A DNA stretch of 64,000 nt. It comes from Anaerolineales bacterium. Its GTDB lineage: Bacteria; Chloroflexota; Anaerolineae; Anaerolineales; Villigracilaceae. Under the pieces are notes generated by a model. That model ran no database searches. It was given only the letters and a program-made list of their open reading frames with translations, and was not told where the DNA came from. How positions within the stretch are numbered: position 1 is the stretch's first letter; the number at the start of each line of letters is the position of its first letter. Where the stretch lies: contig JAEURJ010000007.1 of the NCBI GenBank assembly GCA_016789305.1, forward strand, positions 496,001 to 560,000, given 5' to 3'. This document shows positions 26,026-35,024 of this stretch, piece after piece. The position numbers were made by a program, and so were the translations under genes.

Positions 26026-26598
26026 CTATTCGGCGTTGGCAATGAAGGCTTGAATCTCTTCAACGGAAGCGAAGGGCCCGATCTTTACCTGTCGCAACAG
26101 ACCCTGACGGTCGATGAGATAAGTTTCGGGAACACCCATTTGGCGATTCAGAATGCTGGAAATGGTCGACTTCAAGTCCGGTGCGTTGGGGAACGTGATA
26201 TTGAATTTTTGCAGATATTCATTGGCACCTGCGGGAGTATCCACATAATCGACGCCGATGAAAACCACATCGCCGCCGTCCTTGTATAGTTGCCAGGCTT
26301 GTTCCAGCTCCGGTGCTTCCTGTTCACAAGGTTTGCACCACGATGCCCAAATGTTGATCAGGACGATCTTCCCCTGCAAATCGGAGAGCTTCATCTCCTT
26401 GTTGCCGGCATGTTCATAGCCTTCATAAAAGACAAGATCAAAATCTGGCACGGCTTTGCCGGGTTGAGCCATCGGATTTTGCGCGCGCTTCAAACCAAAT
26501 CCCACCAGCGCAAGCAGTCCCACCAGAATTACCCAAATGGTAACCTGCGCCCAAATGGGCACACCGCGTCGCGGGGTTGTATTGTTCGTTTCAGTCAT
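26026..26598 (-). CDS. ccmG: Thioredoxin-like thiol-disulfide reductase CcmG/ResA/TlpA type
   Basis: 190-aa membrane-anchored thioredoxin-fold protein: signal anchor (about 14-36), then a TlpA-like domain with the active site WASWCKPC (about 93-100), preceded by GKIVLINI and followed by EQEAPELEQAWQ. The cis-Pro loop GVPETYLID (about 157) is present. Reduces apocytochrome or CcmH cysteines before heme attachment. ATG at 26598 (GGGAG upstream); a GTG one codon earlier is possible. Lies 14 nt after ccmH. Confidence 0.92.
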   Translation of the reverse strand: MTETNNTTPRRGVPIWAQVTIWVILVGLLALVGFGLKRAQNPMAQPGKAVPDFDLVFYEGYEHAGNKEMKLSDLQGKIVLINIWASWCKPCEQEAPELEQAWQLYKDGGDVVFIGVDYVDTPAGANEYLQKFNITFPNAPDLKSTISSILNRQMGVPETYLIDRQGLLRQVKIGPFASVEEIQAFIANAE

Positions 26599-26615
26599 CA
26601 CATTCTCCCTACGGA

Positions 26616-27116
26616 TTATTTTCTTTTCTTTAGTTCTTCTTCGAAACGCGCGACATAATCATCCTGATCGGATCGATCGGAAGGGGTTGCGCTTCCTTCG
26701 CCGCCCACGCCTGTTTCAACAGTTTTGGGTTTTGTCCACTCTCGCATGGAGCGGAAGAGGATAATGGCACCGATCAAAATGAGCGTTGGCGGAAGGATAT
26801 ACACCAGCCAGTTGAGTCCCGTGGCTGGAGGTGTGGCGCGGACTTTGTCACCGTATTGATCGGTGAAGTATTGCAAAATCTCTTCTTCAGACTTGCCTTC
26901 GGAGAGCATGGTGCGAATTTGTTCACGCCAATCGTGGCAAGCTTCGGTGGGGCACACATCCAGCGGGGTGCTCTCGCAGACCGGGCAAAACAATTGCTTG
27001 GCGATGGCATTCACTTCATCATCAGTGGGTGGCGTTGTGTCCTGGGCGAAGGCCCTGCCAAAAAATGAGCCGGATAAGATCAGTGCAAATATGGTTATTA
27101 GTAAAGTTTTTCTCAT
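26616..27116 (-). CDS. ccmH: Cytochrome c maturation protein CcmH
   Basis: 166-aa protein with signal peptide (to about residue 25) and the CcmH/CycL domain: LFCPVCES (redox CxxC at about 43-46), CHDWREQIRTMLSEGKSEEEILQYFTDQYGDKV, then one transmembrane helix (about 105-128, LVYILPPTLILIGAIILF) and a charged cytoplasmic tail. Holds apocytochrome thiols reduced for ligation by CcmF. Contains a second Cys pair (CPTEAC) that standard CcmH lacks. Follows ccmF by 12 nt. Confidence 0.93.
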   Translation of the reverse strand: MRKTLLITIFALILSGSFFGRAFAQDTTPPTDDEVNAIAKQLFCPVCESTPLDVCPTEACHDWREQIRTMLSEGKSEEEILQYFTDQYGDKVRATPPATGLNWLVYILPPTLILIGAIILFRSMREWTKPKTVETGVGGEGSATPSDRSDQDDYVARFEEELKKRK

Positions 27117-27128
27117 ATCGATCTCTTC

Positions 27129-29189
27129 TTAATCGGCCGCACTGGTTTGTCTAACGGTCCGCCGTGCGCGGACCACTTCAGTCTCGGGGTCTTTGTCCGG
27201 CCAGGCAGCGACAATAATTCCCACAAAGAAGACCAGGGAACCGATCCACAACCAGTTGACCAGGGGATTCACATACACCTTGAAAGTGGCGCCGTTGCTG
27301 GATACCGGCTGCCAATCCACGAGCAAAACGTACAAATCATCTCGCAGCGTCGAGCGGTTGCCGGGGATGGTCATATTTTGTTGCGCATCAAAGTAATAAT
27401 CGATGCGCGGGTTGAGCTGGCCGAGATAGATTCCGTTGCGATACACATCCACGACAGCGCGGGTGTAATTCACGCCTTCCCCGATATTGTCCCAGGAGGC
27501 CAGCTCACGATATTTCACGGTGTAATCGGAGATGTTCAACTCTTCACCCTGTGCCACCGTTCCCTGTGTTTCTGTTTGGAAGGCGTTAATTCCCAGAATA
27601 CCGATGGCCATCAAAGCCATGCTGATATGAATGATGTATCCGCCATAGCGTCTGCGGTTGCGGCTGGTGAGGCGTGCAAGGGCGGTGAAGAAATTTTCGC
27701 CTTGTATTTTTTGACGGGCTCGTGCGCCGCGCCAGAATTCCTGCAGTGTGATCAAGATGGCGAAGGCGATCAGAGAGAAACCGATCAATGCTGGAATACT
27801 TTTTGTGTAGGTAAAGAACAAGGCAACTGTGATAACAGCCGCCGCCACTGCGGATTTCCACATCGAGCGTCCGAGAGTCTGCACAGTGGAATGTCCCCAG
27901 GCGGAAAGCGGTGCGATTGCCATCAGGAATAACAGCGCGGAAAAGAGGGGGGCTGTTGCCCGCTGATAAAATGGCGGGCCTACGGTCACTTTTTGACCGG
28001 TGAAGAGTTCAGAGATCAGGGGGAAGATCACACCCCAGAAACAGACAACCAAAATACTCATGAACAACAAATTGTTGAGCAGGAATAATGCCTCGCGCGA
28101 AAGCATGGACTTCATCTCTGTTTCGCTGCGCAGTTCGGGCCAGCGCCAGATGAGCAAGGCAATTGAAATTACGAAGGAAATGCCGATGAATGCAAAGAAC
28201 AATGGGCCGATGGCACTTTGTGCAAAGGCATGGACGGAAGAAAGCACACCGGAGCGGGTGAGGAAGGTTCCGAAGATCACCAATGAATAGGTGAGGATCA
28301 CGAGGATCATGTTCCAGTGCTTGAGCAATCCGCGCTTTTCCTGGATCATGACTGAATGCAGGAAGGCGGTACCGGTTAACCACGGCATGAAGGCTGCGAT
28401 CTCCACTGGGTCCCAGCCCCAGAAACCACCCCAGCCCAAGACATCGTATGCCCAACGGCTTCCAAGCACGAGGCCGAAGGACAGGAACAACCAGGCCCAC
28501 AAAGACCAACGGCGGGTGAGACGGATCCAACGATCATCGGTGCGGCCGGTGACAAGGGCAGCAATGGCAAATGCATAAGGGATGACGAAAGAGACGAAGC
28601 CAAGATACAGCATGGGCGGATGAATGATCATGCCCGGGTGGCGCAGAAGCGGATTGAGTCCATTGCCATCCGCTGCGGTAAAGAGAGTCGCGTTTGCAGG
28701 AGCAAACATGTGAGGTTCCACTCCACCTGCAACAGACCAGAAGCGGGTGAAGGGATTTTCGTAGAAGATCGATAAACCGAGGAAGAAGGCCAGAGTCACC
28801 GAGCAAACCACGATCACCCAGGGCAGGAATTCAATGTCGCGATCCCATTTGCGCAGAGTGACTGCCGATGCAAAGCCGGACATGAGGAACGACCAGAATA
28901 CGAGGGAGCCGGCCTGTCCGCCCCACCAGGCGGTGATTTTTAAATAGGTGGGCATGCTGCGACTAGTCACTTCGTAAACGAAAGCCACCTCATAATGATC
29001 GTTGACCAATAAATAGATCAGGGTTACGGCTGAAAGTGTGATCAAAGGGAAGGTCAGCAACATGGCGCGGCGCGCACTTTCGACCAACGTTGCGGATTTA
29101 TTTTGTGCGCCATAGATGGCAGCGATCACACCGTAGATCGCAACCAAGAAACTTACCACTAAAATTCCATATCCAAATTCTGCGAACAT
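27129..29189 (-). CDS. ccmF: Cytochrome c heme lyase subunit CcmF
   Basis: 686-aa polytopic protein with about 14-15 helices. Key motifs: WWGGQAGSLVFWSFLMSG (about 88-105), the tryptophan-rich heme-handling segment GWGGFWGWDPVEIAAFMPWL (about 252-271), conserved His at HPPMLYLGF (about 191) and TAFLHSVMI (about 275), and a periplasmic C-terminal domain (about 545-650) before the last helix. Ligates heme from CcmE to apocytochrome. Length matches family members. Ribosome site AAAGGAA. A hairpin with a U-tract lies between it and ccmE, so the operon may have partial termination after ccmE. Confidence 0.95.
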   Translation of the reverse strand: MFAEFGYGILVVSFLVAIYGVIAAIYGAQNKSATLVESARRAMLLTFPLITLSAVTLIYLLVNDHYEVAFVYEVTSRSMPTYLKITAWWGGQAGSLVFWSFLMSGFASAVTLRKWDRDIEFLPWVIVVCSVTLAFFLGLSIFYENPFTRFWSVAGGVEPHMFAPANATLFTAADGNGLNPLLRHPGMIIHPPMLYLGFVSFVIPYAFAIAALVTGRTDDRWIRLTRRWSLWAWLFLSFGLVLGSRWAYDVLGWGGFWGWDPVEIAAFMPWLTGTAFLHSVMIQEKRGLLKHWNMILVILTYSLVIFGTFLTRSGVLSSVHAFAQSAIGPLFFAFIGISFVISIALLIWRWPELRSETEMKSMLSREALFLLNNLLFMSILVVCFWGVIFPLISELFTGQKVTVGPPFYQRATAPLFSALLFLMAIAPLSAWGHSTVQTLGRSMWKSAVAAAVITVALFFTYTKSIPALIGFSLIAFAILITLQEFWRGARARQKIQGENFFTALARLTSRNRRRYGGYIIHISMALMAIGILGINAFQTETQGTVAQGEELNISDYTVKYRELASWDNIGEGVNYTRAVVDVYRNGIYLGQLNPRIDYYFDAQQNMTIPGNRSTLRDDLYVLLVDWQPVSSNGATFKVYVNPLVNWLWIGSLVFFVGIIVAAWPDKDPETEVVRARRTVRQTSAAD

Positions 29190-29288
29190 AAGTTTTTTTC
29201 CTTTGTGAATGAAGCCCTAAAAGTTTCTTTGATAAATCATCATTTTCTGTGTATAAACCTTTATGGCCCGATCATTTGAGAAAGAAAA

Positions 29289-29311
29289 CCTGACAGGCAG
29301 GACCCGTCAGG
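29289..29311 (-). terminator. Hairpin between ccmE and ccmF
   Basis: On the - strand a 9-bp stem CCTGACGGG / CCTGTCAGG (one G-U) with TCCTG loop, followed by TTTTCTTTCT. It lies 8 nt after ccmE and 100 nt before ccmF. Confidence 0.7.
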
Positions 29312-29318
29312 CTATCGA

Positions 29319-29798
29319 TTATTTGCTTGCGGCCTGTTCTGGAACCGCTTCCTCGTAGCGAGTGGGGCATTTGAGCAGCAGTTCGTCAGCATGAAAAACA
29401 CCGTCATCGCCTAACTTGCCGGTCATGATGGCTTGTGCTTCGCCGCGGAGAAGGTCTGGTTTCACACCAATATAAACAACCTGGACGCGCGAACGAGTGG
29501 GATCATTGACTGCCTGATACAAAACCTCGGCCAGACCGCCTTGTGCTTCGATCTCATTGTTGTCGCCTGAAACGTGGGCCACTTCAAATGTGAGCGTCAG
29601 GGTATCTGCATCATACTGGATCGTGTCGCCGATCACCGCGCCGGAAAGGCGTACGCTTTTATTCACAGCAGAGGAACCCTCCGCCTTCAATTCATCCACG
29701 GTCATAAAGTATTCAGCGCTGGCTTTTGTGGACGAAACGATGAGGTACACCACCGCCGCCATGATCAACAGAAAGCCGAGTATAAATTTTGGTTTCAT
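29319..29798 (-). CDS. ccmE: Heme chaperone CcmE, CxxxY variant
   Basis: 159-aa periplasmic heme chaperone: N-terminal signal anchor (about 4-24), OB-fold domain (VRLSGAVIGDTIQYD...VVYIGVKPDLLRGEAQAIMTGKL) and the C-terminal heme-attachment region LLLKCPTRYEE. Classical CcmE has HxxxY with a covalent His-heme bond; here it is Cys144-P-T-R-Tyr148, the CxxxY variant known from some archaea, Desulfovibrio and other bacteria. The conserved GDDGVFHADE precedes it. Ribosome site GGAGGAAG. First gene of the Ccm block, divergent from the protease gene at 29978. Confidence 0.94.
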   Translation of the reverse strand: MKPKFILGFLLIMAAVVYLIVSSTKASAEYFMTVDELKAEGSSAVNKSVRLSGAVIGDTIQYDADTLTLTFEVAHVSGDNNEIEAQGGLAEVLYQAVNDPTRSRVQVVYIGVKPDLLRGEAQAIMTGKLGDDGVFHADELLLKCPTRYEEAVPEQAASK

Positions 29799-29977
29799 TC
29801 TTCCTCCAATTCATTATGTGCCAAATGTAACAATCTATATCCATTTTACATGACGACATTAAATAGGCCTTAGTTTTCGGGGTAGATGGATGTCACTAAA
29901 TTCTCCTGACTTTGTCCTATTTATTTATGATGATTTTCGTTTGATGTTATATTTGCCGAATTCAAAAGGAGATACCT

Positions 29978-31351
29978 ATGAGGGTTCGAACCATCACACT
30001 ATTGATTTTGTTTGGACTGATCTTTACCCCGCTTCAAACCGTTTTCGCCGCGCCTCGTGCAGACGTTCAAGATGATCGCGTCACGTTTGCATTTCCTGAA
30101 ACTGCCACATTTTCCGCGACCTTGAAATCCACGGCGGAGATCACCTCTGTTGTCCTGGAATATGGCACAGAGCAGCAAACCTGCGGTGAAGTCATCGCCA
30201 AGGCATTTCCCCAGTTTACCCCATCCAACACGGTGGACGCCGAGTGGGTCTGGGACATGCGCCAGAGCGGTTCACTTCCGCCGGGAGCCGCCATTTGGTG
30301 GCGCTGGCACTACACGGATTCCTCCGGTGCCGAATTTGTCAGCGACAAACAAACGGCCACATGGCTGGATGATGTTCACGATTGGCAAACTGTATCCAGC
30401 GGAAATCTCAGCCTCCATTATTACGGCAAGGACAAAGCCTTTGCCCAAACCATGTTGGATGCGGGCCTGGAAGGGCTGCGCCGTAACGAGGAGCAGGCCG
30501 GCCTGGTCAATGAAGATGAAATGAATGTGTATGTCTATCCTTCCTATTCCGATATGCAGGAAGCGGTTCTTTATGAACCATCCTGGACAGGCGGACAGGC
30601 GTACTCTGATTTCAACATTGTCATCATGGGCATCTCCAATAGCGATAGCACCTGGGATAAGAATACGGTGATCCATGAACTTACGCATCTTCTTGTAGGT
30701 CACTTTACTTTCTCATGCATCGGCACATTGCCCGGCTGGATCGAGGAAGGTCTTGCCATGTTCAGTGAGGGTCAGTTGGATTCGGGGATGCAATCCGCAC
30801 TGGATCAGGCAATCAGCGACAACAACCTGATCACATTGCGTTCTCTAAACGGCGGTTTCTCTGAATTGCCCGATAAAGCCAATCTTTCCTACAGTCAATC
30901 GTACAGCGTTGTCAAATTTATGATCGACACTTACGGTCAGCAAAAGATGACCGACTTGTTAATTGCGTTGCGCGATGCCAAACCGATCGATCAGGCACTT
31001 CTCGAAGTGTATGGATTTGATACCGACGGCCTGGATTCAGCCTGGAGGGAATCGGTCGGGGCCGCGCCGCTCACTGCATCTACTCAAGCGACTGCGCTAC
31101 CCTCTCCAACATTTGTCCCAACCTATGTGCCAGTCTCCGGTGCGCCGTTGGCGATCACACCCACACCATTTGCAGTTCCCACTTCTTCCTTTGATAATAC
31201 GGGACTCCCACCCAGCAGACCGCCTTTATCGCTCACCCTTGCCTTGATCTGTTTCTGTCTCGTCTTTCTGACCCTGATCGGTGTGATCGTTTTAGGGGTG
31301 GTGGTCCGTTCGAGTAATGCGAAAAAGAATAAAGGAGGACAACATGAATAA
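29978..31351 (+). CDS. Secreted gluzincin metalloprotease (peptidase MA-like)
   Basis: 457-aa exported protein: signal peptide (to about residue 24, TVFAAPRA), a beta-rich N-terminal domain (to about 130), a metallopeptidase domain with VIHELTHLLVGH (HExxH, His234/His238 approx.) and the downstream Glu in GWIEEGLAMFSEG, the gluzincin arrangement. Then a Thr/Pro/Ala-rich stalk and a C-terminal membrane helix (about 420-445). Anchored at the outer membrane face with the catalytic domain outside. AAAGGAG before ATG. The stop overlaps the start of the downstream peptide-binding protein by 8 nt, suggesting that released peptides could be captured by the co-translated partner. Confidence 0.9.
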   Translation: MRVRTITLLILFGLIFTPLQTVFAAPRADVQDDRVTFAFPETATFSATLKSTAEITSVVLEYGTEQQTCGEVIAKAFPQFTPSNTVDAEWVWDMRQSGSLPPGAAIWWRWHYTDSSGAEFVSDKQTATWLDDVHDWQTVSSGNLSLHYYGKDKAFAQTMLDAGLEGLRRNEEQAGLVNEDEMNVYVYPSYSDMQEAVLYEPSWTGGQAYSDFNIVIMGISNSDSTWDKNTVIHELTHLLVGHFTFSCIGTLPGWIEEGLAMFSEGQLDSGMQSALDQAISDNNLITLRSLNGGFSELPDKANLSYSQSYSVVKFMIDTYGQQKMTDLLIALRDAKPIDQALLEVYGFDTDGLDSAWRESVGAAPLTASTQATALPSPTFVPTYVPVSGAPLAITPTPFAVPTSSFDNTGLPPSRPPLSLTLALICFCLVFLTLIGVIVLGVVVRSSNAKKNKGGQHE

Positions 31352-32948
31352 GTCCCTGCAAAAATATCTTTTGATTGCAGCCTCGCTCTCGATGGTCTTT
31401 TCGTTGACATTTTCTGTCATCCCCAAAAAAGCTTCTGCCCGGCAAAATATTCCATTGAATCAGGCGTTGGTATACAGCGGCGGAGAGACCTCCAACCTGC
31501 GTGAGTATGACCCAGCCACACAACACAGCTCCGGTGACAAACTGGCTTTCAGCGGATTGGTCTCACTCGACCCGCATTTGAATGTCACACCTGATATCGC
31601 CGAGACCTGGGATGTCAGTGATGATGGCCTGGTTTACACATTTCATATCCGCCCCAATGCCAAATTCCATGATGGGCGTCCGGTGACTGCAGAGGATTTT
31701 GTCTATTCCTGGGAACGAGCTGCCAGCCCGCAGATTGCGTCCGACACGGCCAGTACCTACCTCGGCGATATTGTCGGGGTTAAGGAAATGCTTGCCGGGC
31801 AGTCTGATCACATCAGCGGTTTGAAAGTCATTGACGAAGTGACATTACAAGTGACCATCGATGCACCCAAGCCGTACTTCATCATGAAGCTCACGTATCC
31901 GACTGCATTTGTGGTGGATCAGAAAAATGTGGAGAGCGGCGAAGAGTGGGTGTATAAACCCAATGGCACCGGTCCCTACCGTTTGACAGAATGGGTCTCA
32001 GGTGATTACATTTTGTACGAAGTCAACTACGATTTTTATCTCACCCCTCCATCGATTCCTTATGTGATGATCGATCTGTATGCTGGCGATGGGGTACGTT
32101 TGTATGAAACCGGTGATGTTGATGTGGCCGGCGTGAGCATCTACGATGCCGATCGATTCCTTGACCCGGCCGAACCGCTTCATAATGAACTTGTTTCAGG
32201 TGTGAGCCTTTGCACTGGATATATCAACTTCGATACCACAAAGCCCCCCTTTGATGATGTCAACGTCCGTAAGGCATTCTCGATGGCGTTTGACCGTGAT
32301 CTATATATTGATGTGGTTTTACGCGGCAAAGCGTTGCCCGCTGTGGGTCCGTACCCGCCCGGGCTGCCCGGCTTTAGCTACGACTTGAAAGGCTTGCCGT
32401 ATGATCCTGCACAGGCCCGCGAGTTATTGAAGCAATCGAAATATGGTGGTCCGGAAGGATTACCGCCGATCGTTTACACCGATGCAGGCATTGGCAACTA
32501 TGTTGGTTTGGATGTGGTGGCCATGGCAGAGATGTGGGAGCAAAATCTGGGCGTGACCATTACGGTTGAAAACCTTGAATATGATTATTTTTATGATCAA
32601 ATTTATTCGGGCAATCATGGCCAGTTGTTTAGTGGTGGTTGGTGTGCGGATTATCCCGACCCAGAAAATTTTGCAGATGTGCTCTTCCATTCGGGTTCGG
32701 ATATGAACAATGGCGGTTATTCCAATCCGCAGTTGGATGTGTTACTTGAGCAGGCTCGCGTGGAACGCGATGTGACCAAGCGCATGGAAATGTATCATCA
32801 AGCCGAGCAGATCATTGTGGATGATGCACCTGTGCTATTCACCACACATTCGCTTTCCTTTGAATTGGTGAAGCCTTATTTGAAGGGCTACGTTTTCACA
32901 CCGATTAGTATCCCGCTGGAAAGATATATGTGGTTGGAAGGGAAGTAA
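31344..32948 (+). CDS. Peptide ABC transporter substrate-binding protein (family 5)
   Basis: 534-aa extracellular solute-binding protein of the OppA/DppA type. Signal peptide (about 1-34, ending KKASARQ; an AxA cleavage site rather than a lipobox). Family signature around DVSDDGLVYTFHIRPNAKFHDGRPVTAEDFVYSWERA (about 85-120), plus the conserved YPDPENF and late YHQAEQIIVDDAPVL. The start at 31344 is set by AAAGGAGGACAAC and overlaps the protease stop. No permease or ATPase genes are adjacent, so it is an orphan that would need partners elsewhere. Ends in a palindromic repeat shared with the convergent gene. Confidence 0.92.
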   Translation: MNKSLQKYLLIAASLSMVFSLTFSVIPKKASARQNIPLNQALVYSGGETSNLREYDPATQHSSGDKLAFSGLVSLDPHLNVTPDIAETWDVSDDGLVYTFHIRPNAKFHDGRPVTAEDFVYSWERAASPQIASDTASTYLGDIVGVKEMLAGQSDHISGLKVIDEVTLQVTIDAPKPYFIMKLTYPTAFVVDQKNVESGEEWVYKPNGTGPYRLTEWVSGDYILYEVNYDFYLTPPSIPYVMIDLYAGDGVRLYETGDVDVAGVSIYDADRFLDPAEPLHNELVSGVSLCTGYINFDTTKPPFDDVNVRKAFSMAFDRDLYIDVVLRGKALPAVGPYPPGLPGFSYDLKGLPYDPAQARELLKQSKYGGPEGLPPIVYTDAGIGNYVGLDVVAMAEMWEQNLGVTITVENLEYDYFYDQIYSGNHGQLFSGGWCADYPDPENFADVLFHSGSDMNNGGYSNPQLDVLLEQARVERDVTKRMEMYHQAEQIIVDDAPVLFTTHSLSFELVKPYLKGYVFTPISIPLERYMWLEGK

Positions 32949-32955
32949 TTTGTAA

Positions 32956-32976
32956 GGACACAGCGCCGCTGTGTCC
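32956..32976. repeat. Palindromic repeat, ACACAGCG type
   Basis: GGACACAGCG-C-CGCTGTGTCC, preceded by TTTGTAA and followed by CTAC. Lies between convergent genes; the trailing CTA is the stop codon (TAG on -) of the LysM gene. Could act as a bidirectional terminator. Confidence 0.8.
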
Positions 32977-33888
32977 CTACTTCGATTGTACGAAAAAATC
33001 AACCGCTTCAATATCCCCGCCAAGGCTTGATACTGCAAAATTAAAATTGATACTCGTCCCCGGCTGAATCCCTCCACCTTCCCAGCGGCGGATGCCGACG
33101 ACAGTTCCATTCTCATCGTATGCCACAGCCGCGACCCAGGTTTGGGTTGCGGCTTGTGCTTCTGGCGGCAAATACACTTGTCCGCTGAGTTGGGCAGTTT
33201 TTCCGTTCGATTTTATTTGCGCGAGTGAATTATTGATGATGGCGGGGAGGTAGCTCTTTGCGCTTGCTTGCAATGCGGTCATGATCTGGACTTGCGGTGT
33301 TACATCCGTTGGAGTGTTTGGAAAAAAAATATACACGGGCATGGATGAGTTTGCCGGAATAATATCCAGTGGAGTGAATGCAAGTTGACTTGCTACTGAT
33401 GCACCGCTTGAATCGAGCAATGTGATTTGAGCAGAGACATTTTCCAAAATATCCGCAGTATTATTTTGGACGAGCGCGAAGCACCACAAGCCTGAGTCTG
33501 CGGAAGGGTGGCAAACTGCCTGGGTGACAGGAGCAGGTACCGGCGTGGGAGTCGATGCGGCGGCTAGGGCGGCGGATGGGTCTGGGATGAGGATCGTCTC
33601 GCCGATGGTCATACTGTTCGGGTTGAGGTCCGGATTCGCCGCTCTTAAAGCATCCTGTGAGATTTTAAATTTTTCAGCGAGTTGACTGATCGTATCGCCC
33701 GATTGAATCACATATGTGGCAGGCGTGGAACTGGGGGCTGGTGTTTCCAGAATGGTGATCACATTGGGTGTGGAAGTTTGCACGGCCGTAGCCGTAAGGT
33801 ATGACTGAAGTGCGCCGTCAAATGTTTGCTCATTGGAAGAAATGCATGCTGAAAGAAGCAAAGCGCATAAAAGCAGTTTTTTTCGCAT
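32977..33888 (-). CDS. LysM-domain lipoprotein
   Basis: 303-aa lipoprotein. Signal MRKKLLLCALLLSAC gives a lipobox LLSAC at Cys15. A Thr/Pro linker is followed by one LysM domain (about 57-103: TYVIQSGDTISQLAEKFKISQDALRAANPD...IGETILIP), which binds peptidoglycan or chitin-like glycans. The rest (about 120-300) is a beta-rich region with an FxxDY/LRIAS-like repeat (VQNNTADILENVSAQITLLDSSGASV) often seen in Chloroflexota surface proteins. ATG at 33888 is preferred over an upstream start; TATAAT lies 6 nt before it (leaderless geometry). Divergent from the aldo/keto reductase. Confidence 0.88.
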   Translation of the reverse strand: MRKKLLLCALLLSACISSNEQTFDGALQSYLTATAVQTSTPNVITILETPAPSSTPATYVIQSGDTISQLAEKFKISQDALRAANPDLNPNSMTIGETILIPDPSAALAAASTPTPVPAPVTQAVCHPSADSGLWCFALVQNNTADILENVSAQITLLDSSGASVASQLAFTPLDIIPANSSMPVYIFFPNTPTDVTPQVQIMTALQASAKSYLPAIINNSLAQIKSNGKTAQLSGQVYLPPEAQAATQTWVAAVAYDENGTVVGIRRWEGGGIQPGTSINFNFAVSSLGGDIEAVDFFVQSK

Positions 33889-33894
33889 GGGATG

Positions 33895-33900
33895 ATTATA
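33895..33900 (-). promoter_or_regulatory. -10 box 6 nt before start (leaderless geometry)
   Basis: TATAAT on the - strand, CATCCC, then ATG of the LysM gene at 33888. No Shine-Dalgarno sequence. Confidence 0.5.
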
Positions 33901-33968
33901 ATTGAGACCATTATGTGCTCTTGTCGGGGCTAGACCCCAACAAGAGCCAACCCCCAATTGGAGATAAC

Positions 33969-34952
33969 ATGGAATATCGTCATTTAGGCAAGACAGGCAT
34001 TCGCGTCAGCGAATTATCGTTTGGTTCATGGGTGACCTTCCACAATCAGGTGGATGTGAAGCCTGCTGTGGAAATGATGGCCGCTGCGTACGATGCCGGC
34101 GTGAACTTTTTTGACAATGCTGAAGTATATGCGGGCGGCAAGTCGGAAGAGGTGATGGGAAAGGCGCTTAAGGAATTGAAGTGGCGGCGCAGTAGTTATC
34201 TTGTTTCCACAAAGTTTTTCTGGGGTCTGAACGACGGTATCAATGAAAAGAATACATTGAATCGCAAACGCCTTATCGAAGGTATCAACGGTTCGCTTGA
34301 ACGTTTTCAGCTGGATTATGTCGATTTGATCTATTGTCACCGCCCGGATAAAACCACTCCCATCGAAGAAACTGTATGGGCAATGCATAACATTGTTGAA
34401 TGGGGTAAAGCCATGTACTGGGGGACCTCGGAATGGGCTGCTTCTGAAATCATCGAAGCCATTCAAATTGCGGAACGTCATCACCTGCACAAGCCTGTGG
34501 TGGAACAGCCGCAGTACAACATGTTCGAGCGTAAACGCCTCGAAGGCGATTATGTTCGCTTCTATAAAGATTACAACTACGGCACCACCATCTGGAGCCC
34601 ATTGGCTTCTGGTTTGCTGACCGGCAAATACAACAACGGAATTCCAAAGGACAGCCGCGGTGCGTTGAAGGGCTATGACTGGCTGAAAGACCTCTTGACC
34701 GATGAATCCAAGATCGCGAAAGTCAAAGCACTTGAACCGATCGCAAAAGACCTCGGCGCTACTCTTTCACAACTCGCGCTCGCCTGGTGTTTGAAGAATC
34801 CGTTCGTGAGTACCGTCATCACCGGTGCCAGCCGCGTGGAACAAGTCCACGAAAACATGAGGGCTGCCGAGATCGCTCCGAAGATCACGCCGGAAATCAT
34901 GGAAAAGATCGATGTGATCTTTGAAATCAAGAAAGACGAAGACGAGGATTAA
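33969..34952 (+). CDS. Aldo/keto reductase, potassium-channel beta-subunit type
   Basis: 327-aa NADPH-dependent oxidoreductase of the AKR superfamily with the Kv-beta/YghZ flavour: [15 protein letters not shown] start, [15 protein letters not shown] (catalytic Asp and Tyr at about 48 and 53), STKFFWG (Lys about 80), YCHRPD (His about 117), [14 protein letters not shown] and [10 protein letters not shown] cofactor region. Cytoplasmic. GGAG-ATAAC precedes the ATG. Substrate unknown, probably small carbonyl compounds. Followed by two palindromic repeats before the convergent ThyX-like gene. Confidence 0.94.
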   Translation: MEYRHLGKTGIRVSELSFGSWVTFHNQVDVKPAVEMMAAAYDAGVNFFDNAEVYAGGKSEEVMGKALKELKWRRSSYLVSTKFFWGLNDGINEKNTLNRKRLIEGINGSLERFQLDYVDLIYCHRPDKTTPIEETVWAMHNIVEWGKAMYWGTSEWAASEIIEAIQIAERHHLHKPVVEQPQYNMFERKRLEGDYVRFYKDYNYGTTIWSPLASGLLTGKYNNGIPKDSRGALKGYDWLKDLLTDESKIAKVKALEPIAKDLGATLSQLALAWCLKNPFVSTVITGASRVEQVHENMRAAEIAPKITPEIMEKIDVIFEIKKDEDED

Positions 34953-34957
34953 TTTGT

Positions 34958-34979
34958 AGGGGCGGGGTTTCCCCGCCCT
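34958..34979. repeat. Palindromic repeat, GGGGCGGGG type
   Basis: GGGGCGGGG-TTT-CCCCGCCC preceded by TTTGTA, directly after the reductase stop codon. Same sequence family as the copy inside the Fe-S oxidoreductase gene. Confidence 0.75.
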
Positions 34980-34996
34980 TCTTTGGCATGATAAAA

Positions 34997-35022
34997 GGGA
35001 CATAGCAGCGCTATGTCCCTAC
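34997..35022. repeat. Palindromic repeat, ACATAGC type
   Basis: GGGACATAGC-AGC-GCTATGTCCC followed by TACG. Second palindrome between the convergent genes; related to 32956-32976 and 55589-55609. Confidence 0.75.
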
Positions 35023-35024
35023 GT

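Noticed and set aside
27147..27932. 261-codon open frame on + antisense to ccmF
   Set aside because: It lies wholly opposite a gene with complete CcmF motifs, has no ribosome site, and its translation is low-complexity His/Gln-rich without any domain.
28009..28530. 173-codon open frame on - within ccmF
   Set aside because: Alternative frame of ccmF with no start signal.
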